64,000 nucleotides of DNA. Origin: Actinomyces sp. ZJ308 (GTDB lineage Bacteria > Actinomycetota > Actinomycetes > Actinomycetales > Actinomycetaceae). Positions within the stretch are counted from its first letter, which is position 1. Every line of letters begins with the position of its first letter. Positions 8,481 to 17,327 of this stretch are shown here, one piece after another. The stretch covers positions 26,262 through 90,261 of the forward strand of contig NZ_JAAIJY010000008.1 in assembly GCF_011752065.1 (NCBI RefSeq). Reading direction: 5' to 3'. A program made the translations under genes and the position numbers. The notes under the pieces are model-generated. The model had not been told where the DNA came from, did no database searches, and saw nothing but the letters and a program-made list of their open reading frames with translations.

Positions 8481-9551
8481 ATGACCGCCACCACCGATCC
8501 CGCCCAGCGCGCCGACGCCGCCGAAACCGCAGAGGCGGCCGCGTCCGAGACCGCGGGCGGACTGTCCGGCCGCGCGCTGCTGTCCCGCACGGCGGTGGTG
8601 GTCGTCAGCTACGACTCGGCGGCGCTGCTGGAGCGCACGCTGGCGCGCGTGGCCGAGGACTCCCCCGAGGCGCGCATCGTCGTCGTCGACAACTACTCCA
8701 CGCCCGCCGCCCGCGCCGAGCTGGTGGAGCTGGCCTCCGCGCGCGGCTGGGAGGCGGTGCTGCCGGAGACGAACACGGGCTTCGGCGGCGGCATGAACCT
8801 GGGAGCGGCCCGGGCCCGCGAGCTCGGCGCCGAGCTGCTCGTCCTGCTCAACCCCGACGCCGTCATCGCCCGCGCCGACCTCATCCGCCTGGCGGCCCGG
8901 GCGCACGCGGACCGGCTCGCCCTGGTGGCGCCGGTGCTCAAGGACTCCAGCGGTCGCATCGTCTCCGACGGGGTCGTCGTGTGCCTGGCCGACGGCTCGA
9001 TGCGCTCGCGCCGCTCACCACGGCCGATCCCCCCGGGCGGCACCCAGCCGTGGCTCTCGGGGGCCTGCCTGGCCCTGTCGACGGATCTCTTCGAGGCCGC
9101 GGGCGGCTTCGACGCCCGCTACTTCCTGTACTGGGAGGATGTGGACTTCTCGGCCCGGGTACTGGCGGCCGGCGGCAGCCTGGACCTGGCGCGCGGCGCC
9201 GTCGCCGTCCACGATGAGGGCGGTACTCACTCCGAGTCGCAAGGACCCGACAGCGCTCCGGGCTCCGGGCAGGAGGACCGCGCCAAGTCGGACGTCTACT
9301 ACTACTACAACGTGCGTAACCGGCTGCTGTACGCCGGCCTGCACCTGGACCGGTCCGTGCAGCGCCGGTGGGTGGCCACGGCCGGCCGGGCGGCCCGCGA
9401 GATCGTCCTGCGCGGCGGCAGGCGCCAGTTCCTGCGTACCCGGCGCCCACTCGTCACGGCCGCGCAGGCCACCCGCGACGGCCTGAGGCTCCTGCGGGCC
9501 GCCCGTCGCGGTGAGCTGCCCGACGTCGACGAGCCCATCCTGCGCAGCTGA
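8481..9551 (+). CDS. WbbL-type family 2 glycosyltransferase (rhamnosyltransferase-like)
   Basis: The 356-residue protein has the signatures of the WbbL/rhamnosyltransferase branch of GT2: AVVVVSYDSAALL, IVVVDNYST, NTGFGGGMNLG, LVLLNPDA, then GACLALSTDLFEAAGGFD and YFLYWEDVDFSARV. These enzymes often transfer rhamnose from dTDP-rhamnose to a polyprenyl-linked glycan, but the donor here is inferred. A 35-residue Ala/Glu/Thr-rich leader precedes the domain. ATG at 8481 has GGAAGG upstream. The gene is divergent from the GT2 pair and convergent with ddh. Confidence 0.88.
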   Translation: MTATTDPAQRADAAETAEAAASETAGGLSGRALLSRTAVVVVSYDSAALLERTLARVAEDSPEARIVVVDNYSTPAARAELVELASARGWEAVLPETNTGFGGGMNLGAARARELGAELLVLLNPDAVIARADLIRLAARAHADRLALVAPVLKDSSGRIVSDGVVVCLADGSMRSRRSPRPIPPGGTQPWLSGACLALSTDLFEAAGGFDARYFLYWEDVDFSARVLAAGGSLDLARGAVAVHDEGGTHSESQGPDSAPGSGQEDRAKSDVYYYYNVRNRLLYAGLHLDRSVQRRWVATAGRAAREIVLRGGRRQFLRTRRPLVTAAQATRDGLRLLRAARRGELPDVDEPILRS

Positions 9552-9570
9552 TCCTGCCGGCGCGCCCTGT

Positions 9571-9598
9571 CGTCCCGCCGCGCGCCGGCGGCGGGACG
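9571..9598. terminator. Bidirectional terminator between GT2 and ddh
   Basis: CGTCCCGCCGC (9571-9581) and GCGGCGGGACG (9588-9598) form an 11-bp perfect stem with a 6-nt loop. It lies between convergent stop codons at 9551 and 9616. No U-tract is present on either strand. Confidence 0.7.
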
Positions 9599-9615
9599 CC
9601 CTGAGCGTCAGCGCC

Positions 9616-10587
9616 TCACAGGTAGTGGGCGCGCAGGTCCTCGGGGGTCTTGGCGGACAGGTCGGCGAGCGTCACGTCGAAGACGGTGCGCGCGCCGGAC
9701 TCACCGCGAGCGGCCAGCCGCGTCACCGCGCGCCCCATGGCGGCCACGACCGAGCCGGTGAACTCCGGGTTGGAGCCGAGCTGCAGCTCGAAGCTCACGG
9801 TCTCGGCCACGCCGTCGGAGGTGTGCCCGCGGCGGATGACGGAGCCGCCGTGCGGGATACCGGCGTGCTCGGCGGCCAGCTCCTCGGCGGTGATGAAGGT
9901 GACGGTCGTGTCGTAGTCGGCGAAGTAGTTGGGCATCTCCTTGATCTCCCGCTCGATGCGGGCCAGGTCGGCGCCATCCTCGGCCACCACGTAGCAGTCG
10001 CGCGTGTGCATGGAGCGGGTGGTCAGCTCGACGTCGTCGCCGGCCTTGACCGCGGCAACAGTCGCCTCCACCGGGCGGGTGTACTGCTTGGCGTCCACGA
10101 CGCCGTCGATGCGACGCAGGGCGTCGGAGTGCCCCTGGGAGACGCCGGGCCCCCAGAACGTGGTGGTGGCGCCGTCGGGCAGAACGGTCTCACCCAGGAC
10201 CCGCAGCATGGAGAACAGGCCCGGGTCCCAGCCGGTGGAGATGAGGGCGATGTGCCCCGAGGCCTTGGCGGCGGCGTCGACGGCGGCGAAGTGCTCGGGG
10301 ATCCGGGCGTGGGTGTCGAAGGAGTCGACCGTGTTGAACAGGGCCGCGACGGCCGGGGTCTGCTCGACCAGGTCGGTGGCGGAGCCTCCGCAGTTCAGGC
10401 AGACGTCGACCTTGTCGGCCCAGGCGGGCATGTCGTCCACGTGGGCGACGGGGGCTCCCTGCGTGGTGACCGAGGCCGGGTCGCGCCGGGTGAAGACGAC
10501 GACGAGCTCCATGTCCTCGTTCTTGGTGATGGCCTGCTCGGCGCCGCGGCCGAGGTTGCCGTATCCGTTGATCGCTACTCTGATCAT
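9616..10587 (-). CDS. ddh: meso-Diaminopimelate D-dehydrogenase
   Basis: The NADP-dependent enzyme reductively aminates tetrahydrodipicolinate to meso-DAP in a single step of lysine and cell-wall synthesis. At 323 residues it is the size of the Corynebacterium enzyme. It begins MIRVAINGYGNLGRG (Rossmann GxGxxG) and continues with VVFTRRDP, CLNCGGSATDL, STGWDPGLFS and GPGVSQGHSDALRRI, all characteristic of Ddh. The start has AGGAGGG 3-4 nt upstream. It sits alone, convergent with a glycosyltransferase and with no lysine operon nearby. Confidence 0.93.
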   Translation of the reverse strand: MIRVAINGYGNLGRGAEQAITKNEDMELVVVFTRRDPASVTTQGAPVAHVDDMPAWADKVDVCLNCGGSATDLVEQTPAVAALFNTVDSFDTHARIPEHFAAVDAAAKASGHIALISTGWDPGLFSMLRVLGETVLPDGATTTFWGPGVSQGHSDALRRIDGVVDAKQYTRPVEATVAAVKAGDDVELTTRSMHTRDCYVVAEDGADLARIEREIKEMPNYFADYDTTVTFITAEELAAEHAGIPHGGSVIRRGHTSDGVAETVSFELQLGSNPEFTGSVVAAMGRAVTRLAARGESGARTVFDVTLADLSAKTPEDLRAHYL

Positions 10588-10770
10588 GGTCCCTCCTGGT
10601 TGTGGTCTTGCTACAGGGCGATCCTAGGGACGGGGCGTGTTGCCGCCGTGTGACGTACCGAGGAGTGGCGGGGTGTCGCGGGATGCGACCGAGTCCCGAG
10701 CGGCAACACGCAGGTGCCCGGCCGGCTCCGGGCGTTGGCGGACGGGACGGGCGCGGCCCGCACCACAACG

Positions 10771-10809
10771 GGCCGGGCCGAGAAGAAGCAGGTTCTTCTC
10801 GGCCCGGCC
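10771..10809 (-). terminator. Strong hairpin terminator after propeller/LamG gene
   Basis: A perfect 17-bp stem spans 10771-10787 and 10793-10809 with loop GCAGG, starting 15 nt past the stop of the minus-strand gene at 10825. The stem top is AT-rich (AGAAGAA/TTCTTCT). No U-tract follows. Confidence 0.75.
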
Positions 10810-10824
10810 TGTTGCTGGCACCTG

Positions 10825-13800
10825 TCAGTGCTGCTTGATGGTGACCTTGTCGACCGACAGGGTGACGGTCTCGGGGCCGGCCGATCCGGACATGTAGGTG
10901 GTCAGGCCCACGGTGCCGGCCTCGTTGAGGGTCTTGTCATTGTCGACGACCTCGATGCCCCACTCGGCGGGCTCGGTGTCACCGGCCCAGAACTTGGCCT
11001 GGATGTTGGTCGACTCCGCACCGTCGACCACCATGCGCAGGTGGAGCGGCTGGCCGGCCGTGTAGGCCTGCGGCAGCACGTAGGTGCCCAGGGCGGTCTC
11101 CCGGCCCTGGACCACCCGCGAGACCGTGACGACCGGGTTACCGGCACTGCCGATGCGGACCGTGGCCTGGTACTGACCGGCCTTGGTCGTACGAGCGGCG
11201 TAGGAGATGAAGGCGCCGTTCCCCGAGGGCACGGAGTCCAGGGAGAAGTCCACGACGGCGTCGGTGGAGGTCGACTTGATCTCCTCGGAGATGATCGACG
11301 CCGAGGAGCGCGGACCGGCCATGGCGATCCGGCCGCTGGTGCCGTCGACGGAGAAGGCCGCGGCGTTCCAGGTGGTCTTCCATGCACCGCCGGTGTTGGC
11401 CTTGCCCCAGCCGCCGTTCACGCTGCGCTCGAAGGAGTCGTCCAGCAGGGCCTTGCCCTCCTCCGGCTTGTCCTTGCCGGCATCACCCTTACCGTTGTTG
11501 TCGCCCTTGTCGTCGGGCTGGACCTCCTTGCCGGTGGCGGCGGTGTAGTGCTCGGCGATCTGGCGGGCGGACAGCGGCGTGCTGTAGACGGCGGCCTCGT
11601 CGATGTCGGCCTGGATGTTGGTGTTGGTGGGCTGACCGTTGACACCGCCGAGGGCGTCTCCACCGATGCGCCAGTACCCGGAGTAGTCCTGCCCCGCGGT
11701 CATGGTTCCGTCGAAGGCGGCGAGGTTGCCGTCCACGTAGAGCATCGCGCCGGCGGTCGGACTCATGGACGCCACGATGTGGTGCCACTGGCCGTCGTTG
11801 TAGCTCTTGGGCGTGGTGATGGTGGTCAGCTTGCCCGGGTAGAGCATGAAGCTGAGCGTGCCGTCATTACGCATGTACACCAAGCGATCCCGACTCCCCG
11901 ACTGCCTGGCCGCGGAGGAGCCGTAGCCCATGATCTCCCCGCCCGAGGTCGAGGTGGTGCGAACCCATGCCTCCATGGAGAAGGCGGTCGGCGCCTGGGA
12001 GGCGACTCGCGTCGCGGCGTGAGACTTGTTCGTACCGTCCGAGGTCAGGGCCAGTGAGGCTCCGGAGCCCAGGACGGACTCGCCGCCGCGCTTGTAGGCG
12101 TCGCCGCGGATCGTCATGTTGCGCTGGGCCACGAAGTCCTCGGCCTTGTCGCCGTCGGTCTCATCGAAGGACCAGTAGTGGGCGGCGCTGTCGGCCAGGA
12201 CCCGGGCTCCGTACTTGCTCAGCCCCTGGCCCTCAGCGGCCGTGACGGTCACCCAGTCCGAGACCGTGGAGGCGCCCCACTGGTCAGTCACCTGGACCCG
12301 GTAGCGGTGAGTGCTTCCGGGGTCGACGACGTCGGTGGCGCTGATGTCGGAGCGCTCCCAGAAGCCGGCGGTCACCGACTGGCTGGAGACCGGCTGGCCG
12401 TTCATGGAGTCGCGGTAGACGTTGTAGGTCAGGGTCTTGTCATCACGGTCCCAGTTGGACTTGAAGGACAGGGAGACGACGCCGGCGCGCGGCGAGGAGC
12501 CGGAGACCTTGAAGGCGCCGCCCTTATCCATGGGCCCCTGCTTGTTGGGGGCGATGTCGCGGCGGGCGAAGCGCACCAGGCCCTGCTGGGCGGTGCCGTT
12601 GACGGCCAGGAACTCGCCGCCGTAGACGACGTACTTGTCATTGCCCTCAACGGTCCAGGTGGCCTGGGTGGCGCCGGAGATCTTGCCCGGCGTGAAGTCG
12701 GGGTAGAAGTTGAGGTTGGTGGGGGCGTTCTGCCCCTCGTAGTTGCGGTAGCTCTCGTTGTGAGTGCGCTGAACCGTCCCGGTGGGGGCGTTCGTGTAGG
12801 CGACCGCGTTGTGGTAGTGGTTGGTGACGTCGGGGAAGCCACCGATGTTGGCGCAGTCGTGGGAGTGGCTGGCGGCGTAGACGACGTCGCCCGCGGGCAG
12901 CACGTCGTAGGAGTCGCCGTGGCAGTCGGCCATGTAGTCGATGTCCCCGGTGGTCCAGTTCAGACGCATGACGCCCTCGAAGGAGCCGGTCTGGGAGTAG
13001 CTCGCGGTGTACAGGCCCTGCTCATCGGCCTTGACGCTCATGACCGAGGCCCAGGCACCGGCCCCGCGCACCACGCTGGAGGCGTTGTTGTGGCGCAGGC
13101 TGCCGTCGTTCTCGAGGATGGCGAGGCCGTAGCCGGGCTTGTCGCTGCCCTCGACCGACTCGAAGGCACCGCCGATGGCGACGGCCGAGCCGTCGGAGGC
13201 CCCGACGATGCTGCGCACGTAGTAGTTGTCGACCTTCGGCGCGAAGCCCGTCAGCTGCTGGGTGCTCAGGTTGATCGCGGCGGCGCGCTGGCGGGCCGAG
13301 GAGTTGATCTGGGTGAAGGCACCGCCGATGTAGAGCGTCTGGCCGTCGGCGGAGACGCTGAGGGCCTTGACGCTGCCGTTGGCGGCGGCGCCCAGAGGCG
13401 CCCGCTGACCGTCGGCTGCCCGGACCGCGCCGACGCGCCACGCCGTCTGGTCGTTCAGCGTCGTGAACTCACCGCCCAGGTAGAGGGTCTGGCCGTCGGC
13501 GGAGGCGGCGATCGCGTTGATGGTGCCGTTGGTGGTGGGCGCCCAGTCGAGGATCTCACCGGTGTTGATGTTGTAGGCCATCGCGTTGCCGCGCGGCGAC
13601 TCGTTCTGGCCGGCCGGCGAGCCCGCCGGCCTGACCGAGGAGAACCTGCCGACGGCGTAGACGATGTCTCCCACGACGACCTGGTCCCAGACGATTCCAT
13701 TGATCTGGGCGGTGGGGAGAGCATCGGCGGAGACGGTACTGGGAGTGCCGGCGGCACCGGCGGGGGCCGGGTCCGCGGCGGCGGGGGCCGCCGGGGCGAG

Positions 13801-13869
13801 GGTGACGGCACCGAGGGGAACAAGAGCCGCAGCCAGGAGGCCGCTCAGGAGTCGGCGGGGGAGATTCAC
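10825..13869 (-). CDS. Secreted beta-propeller, Fn3-like and LamG protein
   Basis: The protein has 1014 residues. A Sec signal peptide (basic NLPRRLL, hydrophobic core, cleavage near AAA-D at about 32) is followed by a beta-propeller (about 50-425) with blade repeats such as SADGQTLYLGGEF and SADGQTLYIGGAF. Then come an Fn3-like module (about 440-535), a LamG/concanavalin-like jelly roll (about 555-760, with SMEAWVRTTSTSGG and DGQWHHIVASM), a Lys/Asp/Gly linker and a second jelly-roll domain (795-1014). There is no LPXTG signal or C-terminal membrane anchor, so it is probably released or held by its glycan-binding domains. It is a candidate adhesin or polysaccharide-binding exoprotein. Its N-terminal half is paralogous to the gene at 15146. 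Confidence 0.75.
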   Translation of the reverse strand: MNLPRRLLSGLLAAALVPLGAVTLAPAAPAAADPAPAGAAGTPSTVSADALPTAQINGIVWDQVVVGDIVYAVGRFSSVRPAGSPAGQNESPRGNAMAYNINTGEILDWAPTTNGTINAIAASADGQTLYLGGEFTTLNDQTAWRVGAVRAADGQRAPLGAAANGSVKALSVSADGQTLYIGGAFTQINSSARQRAAAINLSTQQLTGFAPKVDNYYVRSIVGASDGSAVAIGGAFESVEGSDKPGYGLAILENDGSLRHNNASSVVRGAGAWASVMSVKADEQGLYTASYSQTGSFEGVMRLNWTTGDIDYMADCHGDSYDVLPAGDVVYAASHSHDCANIGGFPDVTNHYHNAVAYTNAPTGTVQRTHNESYRNYEGQNAPTNLNFYPDFTPGKISGATQATWTVEGNDKYVVYGGEFLAVNGTAQQGLVRFARRDIAPNKQGPMDKGGAFKVSGSSPRAGVVSLSFKSNWDRDDKTLTYNVYRDSMNGQPVSSQSVTAGFWERSDISATDVVDPGSTHRYRVQVTDQWGASTVSDWVTVTAAEGQGLSKYGARVLADSAAHYWSFDETDGDKAEDFVAQRNMTIRGDAYKRGGESVLGSGASLALTSDGTNKSHAATRVASQAPTAFSMEAWVRTTSTSGGEIMGYGSSAARQSGSRDRLVYMRNDGTLSFMLYPGKLTTITTPKSYNDGQWHHIVASMSPTAGAMLYVDGNLAAFDGTMTAGQDYSGYWRIGGDALGGVNGQPTNTNIQADIDEAAVYSTPLSARQIAEHYTAATGKEVQPDDKGDNNGKGDAGKDKPEEGKALLDDSFERSVNGGWGKANTGGAWKTTWNAAAFSVDGTSGRIAMAGPRSSASIISEEIKSTSTDAVVDFSLDSVPSGNGAFISYAARTTKAGQYQATVRIGSAGNPVVTVSRVVQGRETALGTYVLPQAYTAGQPLHLRMVVDGAESTNIQAKFWAGDTEPAEWGIEVVDNDKTLNEAGTVGLTTYMSGSAGPETVTLSVDKVTIKQH

Positions 13870-14327
13870 AGGTATTCCATTCAGAACATACGCAGATCAC
13901 GGACACGCAACCTTACGGATGGCTGGTATTCCGCGCCCGTCCAGGGTCGACGGGCTGGCTTATCGTACACCCACGACAACTCCCTTGCCGAGCACTTGGC
14001 GCAAACCACAGCCCGGACTACCCCTGCGCAATGCCGACCTTTCGTTCAGATAGCAACGATTTCGCAGTGTTTCAGTGTTTTCACCGCCTCCATAGGCCTC
14101 AACGATCAGAACCACTCATCCATATAGACGTTACTCAGGTCGACCACAGAGGGGATGCAGACGACGTCACGGTATGACAACGGACACGACCTCCCGCCGC
14201 AGTCGGCCGGCCCGAACCGCCCCGCTGCCAACACACACCGAGGCGCCGCCCGCACTCGCTTCAACGAGCAACGGACGGCGCCTCGGTATGGAGAACTGCT
14301 GGGTGACGCGACCCGGGTGGTCCCGGG
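13870..14327. promoter_or_regulatory. Intergenic region upstream of propeller/LamG gene
   Basis: This 458-bp non-coding gap should contain the promoter of the minus-strand gene starting at 13869. It is less GC-rich than the flanks around 13960-14130. Apart from the hairpin at 14237-14287, I see no gene or clear promoter hexamers. Confidence 0.4.
14237..14287 (-). terminator. Inverted repeat downstream of lipoprotein gene
   Basis: ACCGAGGCGCCG (14237-14248) and CGGCGCCTCGGT (14276-14287) are 12-bp perfect arms with a 27-nt loop, 40 nt past the lipoprotein stop. The loop is longer than usual, so termination is probable rather than certain. Confidence 0.5.
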
Positions 14328-15005
14328 TCAGCCGGCCGCCCCTCGGAAGGTGGCAGCACCATGGCCCGCTCCCAGATCGACGACGACCTTGACGCTCCCG
14401 CGCCCCTCGGCCGGAATGACGAAGGCGCGATTGATGGTCACCGTCTGACCGGCAGCGAGTGTGGCGGGCGCCGCATCCGAGGCCGAGATGACCTCACTGG
14501 CGGGTGTGCCGCCGCCCTCGCCGTAGTTGACGGTCGTGGACAGCACGCTGGCCAGTGCAAGGTCCTGGCCGGAGTTGTTCGTTACCGTCACCGGCACCAG
14601 GACGCCGGCCCCTCCCACCTCGCCGGGGCCGCTGGCGAAGTCCTGAGCCTGCATCTGACCCAGGGAGATGACCACGTCTCCGTCGATGCGGACGGACTTG
14701 TCCAAAGGCACCTCGGGGTACTCGTCCTTCGACAGGTCACCGTTCTCGACGGCATTGGGGTCGATCGAGGAGGCGTCCGGGGTGGCGACGTCGTCCGACG
14801 GCGAAGGGGGAGCCTCCGTGGGCTGCGCGGTCTGGACCGTGGGGGTGGCGGCCGACGACGCGGCAGGAGCGGAGGCCGAGCCGCTGGCAGACACGGACGG
14901 GGCGGAGGAGCTGGCGGCACTGTTGGACTTTCCGCCCCCGCAGGCGGCCAGTCCCAGCCCCAGCACCAGCACGGCGGGCAGGATCAGCATTCGAGTTCGA
15001 GACAC
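14328..15005 (-). CDS. Putative lipoprotein with Ig-like (DUF4352-like) domain
   Basis: The protein has a short basic N-terminus, a hydrophobic run LILPAVLVLGLGLAAC and a lipobox LAAC with Cys22, so it should be lipidated and anchored outside the membrane. A Ser/Ala/Pro/Thr-rich linker (about 25-85) leads to a beta-sandwich-like C-terminal domain with VLVPVTVTNNSGQDLALASV and INRAFVIPAEGRGSVKVVV, resembling DUF4352/telokin-like domains. GTG at 15005 gives the best signal peptide; ATG at 14990 would remove the charged residues. Function is unknown. It lies between the two propeller genes, on the same strand. Confidence 0.7.
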   Translation of the reverse strand: MSRTRMLILPAVLVLGLGLAACGGGKSNSAASSSAPSVSASGSASAPAASSAATPTVQTAQPTEAPPSPSDDVATPDASSIDPNAVENGDLSKDEYPEVPLDKSVRIDGDVVISLGQMQAQDFASGPGEVGGAGVLVPVTVTNNSGQDLALASVLSTTVNYGEGGGTPASEVISASDAAPATLAAGQTVTINRAFVIPAEGRGSVKVVVDLGAGHGAATFRGAAG

Positions 15006-15145
15006 GTGCCGAAGCGTACGACCTTCACCGCACCGAACAGGGCCCCCGGCGGCCACTGAGTTCGGGAGCACACTGCCACCGACCATAGAACCGGATGACT
15101 CAGCGGGTAATCCGCGACGGTCTGCGGACCCGACGGACCTCATGG

Positions 15146-16663
15146 TCACCACCACCACCAACCGCCGCCCTGGTTGTTGTTCCCGTCCTGGTCGTCCCAG
15201 CCGTCCTGGTTGTCCCAGTCGTTCCGGTTATCCCAGTCGTTCCGGTCCTTCTTCTTGTTCTTCTTGTCCTTCTTCTTGTCGCCGTTGTTGTCGTTCTTGT
15301 CGCCGTCGCCGTTGTTGTCGCCGTTGTTGTTGTCCCCCTGGGCATTGGGGTTGCCCCCACTCATGGAGAAGCGGACGAGCCCCTGCTGGGAGGCGCCGTT
15401 GACGGCCACGAACTCGCCGCCGTAGACGAGGTACTGGCTGTTGCCCTCAACGGTCCACACGGACTGGCTCAGACCGGTGTAGCTGCCGTTCTCGAAACCG
15501 GGCAGGAAGCCGTTGTACTGGGTGGGCGCGGGCTGGCCCGAGTAGTCGCTGTAGCCCCAGGCCGTGTTGGAGCCCACGGTCCCGGTGGCCGTACTGGAGA
15601 AGCCGACGGCGTGGTGGTAGACGCCCTCGTTCGATCGGTCGGCGAAGCCTCCGATATTGCTGCAGTCGTGCGTGTGACTGGCGATGTAGACGACGTCGTT
15701 GGTGGGCAGCACGTCATAGGTGTCGCCGTGGCAGTCCGCCATGAGGCTGATGTTCCCGGTGGACCAGTCAGCCCGGAACATCCCCTCGAAGGTTCCCTCC
15801 TGGGAGTAGCCGGTGCCGTAAAGCCCTCTGGAGTCCGACTTCAGACTCATGATCCCGGAGTTCTTCCCCGCGTTGTGGATGACGCTGGCGATATTGGTTT
15901 GCCGCAGCGACCCGTCCTTCTCCAGGATGGCGACGCCGTAGCCGTCGGAGGATCCCCCCACCGAGGTGAAGGAGCCACCGATCGCCACCGCCGAGCCGTC
16001 AGCCGCCACCGTGATGGAGCGCACCATGGAGTCGTCGACCGAGGGGTTGAAGCTGTTCACCGTCTGAGCCTTGAGATCCACTGCCCCTGCTCGCTGACGC
16101 GACGAGGAGTTGATCTGAGTGAAGGAGCCGGACATGTAGAGGGTGGAGCCATCGGGCGAGAGCTCCAGGTCCATCACGGTGCCGTTGGCCGAGGCGGCCA
16201 GCGGCTTGCGCTGGCCGGCAGCGTCCACCGCGGCGACCCGGTAGACCGTCTCATCGTTGACGGAGGTGAAGTTTCCACCGAGGTAGATGGTGGAGCCGTC
16301 GGCCGAGGCCTCGACCGCACTGATCTTGCCGTTGACCTTCGGCGCCCAGTCCAGGAGCGCACCCGTGGTGATATCGAAGGCCATGGCGTTGTACCGGGGG
16401 GACTCATTCTCACCGGCGGCGGAGCCGGCCGGGCGAGCGTTCTTGAACTCGCCGACGACGTAGACCGTGTTACCCACGACCGCCTGATCCCAGACGACGC
16501 CGTCGATCTGAGCGGTGGGCAGGGCCTGCGGGGAGGCGAGACTCACCTGCCCCGGAGCAGCAGCGGCCGGTGGCGTGGCAGCGGGGGCGATGAGCGCACC
16601 GAGAGCAAGGGGGAGGGCGGTGAGAACCGCCCCCACGCTGGAGACAGCACGGAAAGGATGCAC
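15146..16663 (-). CDS. Secreted beta-propeller protein with charged, Trp-ended tail
   Basis: The protein has 505 residues. A signal peptide ends near AAA at about 36. The beta-propeller (about 50-425) is strongly similar to the N-terminal half of the protein at 10825; both contain LPTAQI-GVVWDQ, MADCHGD-YDVLP and SH-HDC-NIGGF. The LamG part is absent. Instead there is an Asn/Asp/Gly/Lys tail (about 432-505) with KKKDKKNKKK, repeated NDWDN-type units and four terminal Trp residues. GTG at 16663 is chosen because GGAG lies 5 nt upstream and it gives a proper signal peptide. It is probably a surface or matrix protein; ligand unknown. Confidence 0.75.
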   Translation of the reverse strand: MHPFRAVSSVGAVLTALPLALGALIAPAATPPAAAAPGQVSLASPQALPTAQIDGVVWDQAVVGNTVYVVGEFKNARPAGSAAGENESPRYNAMAFDITTGALLDWAPKVNGKISAVEASADGSTIYLGGNFTSVNDETVYRVAAVDAAGQRKPLAASANGTVMDLELSPDGSTLYMSGSFTQINSSSRQRAGAVDLKAQTVNSFNPSVDDSMVRSITVAADGSAVAIGGSFTSVGGSSDGYGVAILEKDGSLRQTNIASVIHNAGKNSGIMSLKSDSRGLYGTGYSQEGTFEGMFRADWSTGNISLMADCHGDTYDVLPTNDVVYIASHTHDCSNIGGFADRSNEGVYHHAVGFSSTATGTVGSNTAWGYSDYSGQPAPTQYNGFLPGFENGSYTGLSQSVWTVEGNSQYLVYGGEFVAVNGASQQGLVRFSMSGGNPNAQGDNNNGDNNGDGDKNDNNGDKKKDKKNKKKDRNDWDNRNDWDNQDGWDDQDGNNNQGGGWWWW

Positions 16664-17327
16664 GAGTGCTCCGTTCTTAAGACGTGAGGGAACCTGGGTA
16701 AGTGGCGCGCTATGACGGGGCAGCCTCGCCACAGGTCCGACTGGCGGGCGGCGAGACCGGCGCCAGCCACGAGGCTATTACAGAGGTAACGCTTTGATAA
16801 CGGTTCTGGGAGAGATTGTTCCGACTCTCGTTGTGCAATCAATCACTAACCGTACAAGGATGCGCCCGCTGGCCACTTTTCTCACAGATAGACTCTCATT
16901 AACCAACGCCGTCTTCCACACCTGATTCTTGGGTTGAATGTCCAGCCCTCACTCAGGTGGAGTGGACCACTCGCCCCGGAGTCCATTCGGCCACGCCCCC
17001 TACGGCCTCAGTTGAGCTCCGCCCCGGGCCCGCAGAGCTCCTGCGCCTGAGATATTCGAGGGGACGCAGGCGTTCCGCGCGTGCCGGTCCGCCCCCTCCT
17101 CTAGACTCCTGACCGGGTGTGCCGGTGGTACCGGGCGCAGGCGGCGAGACCCGCTCGCCGGGTGCCGGCACGAGCTCGTGGCTGAGAGCCCCGATCCCTC
17201 GCGCCATCTGCCCGCTGCCCTCCTCGGTGACTCTCCACCGGGCCAGCACCGCCCTTGGCGGCCGTGTCCGGCCGGGACCACCGGTTCCCATCCCTGATCG
17301 GCTCCGCCGCCCTTCGAAAGGACTCCG
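16664..17327. other. Non-coding region between divergent genes
   Basis: This 664-bp gap holds the promoters of the minus-strand propeller gene and the plus-strand glycosyltransferase operon. The part at 16790-16930 is AT-richer. On the plus strand, TAGACT at 17102-17107 matches the -10 hexamer seen before the pmt gene; if used, it would give a leader of about 215 nt. I see no convincing gene. Confidence 0.45.

Noticed and set aside
12178..14127. Long plus-strand open frame (649 codons) opposite the propeller/LamG gene
   Set aside because: Gly/Val/Asp-rich translation without motifs. The opposite strand encodes a protein with a signal peptide, propeller repeats and LamG; the frame is an antisense shadow caused by high GC.
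15095..16687. Plus-strand 530-codon frame opposite the second propeller gene
   Set aside because: Same antisense artefact. The minus-strand protein has clear paralogy and a ribosome site.
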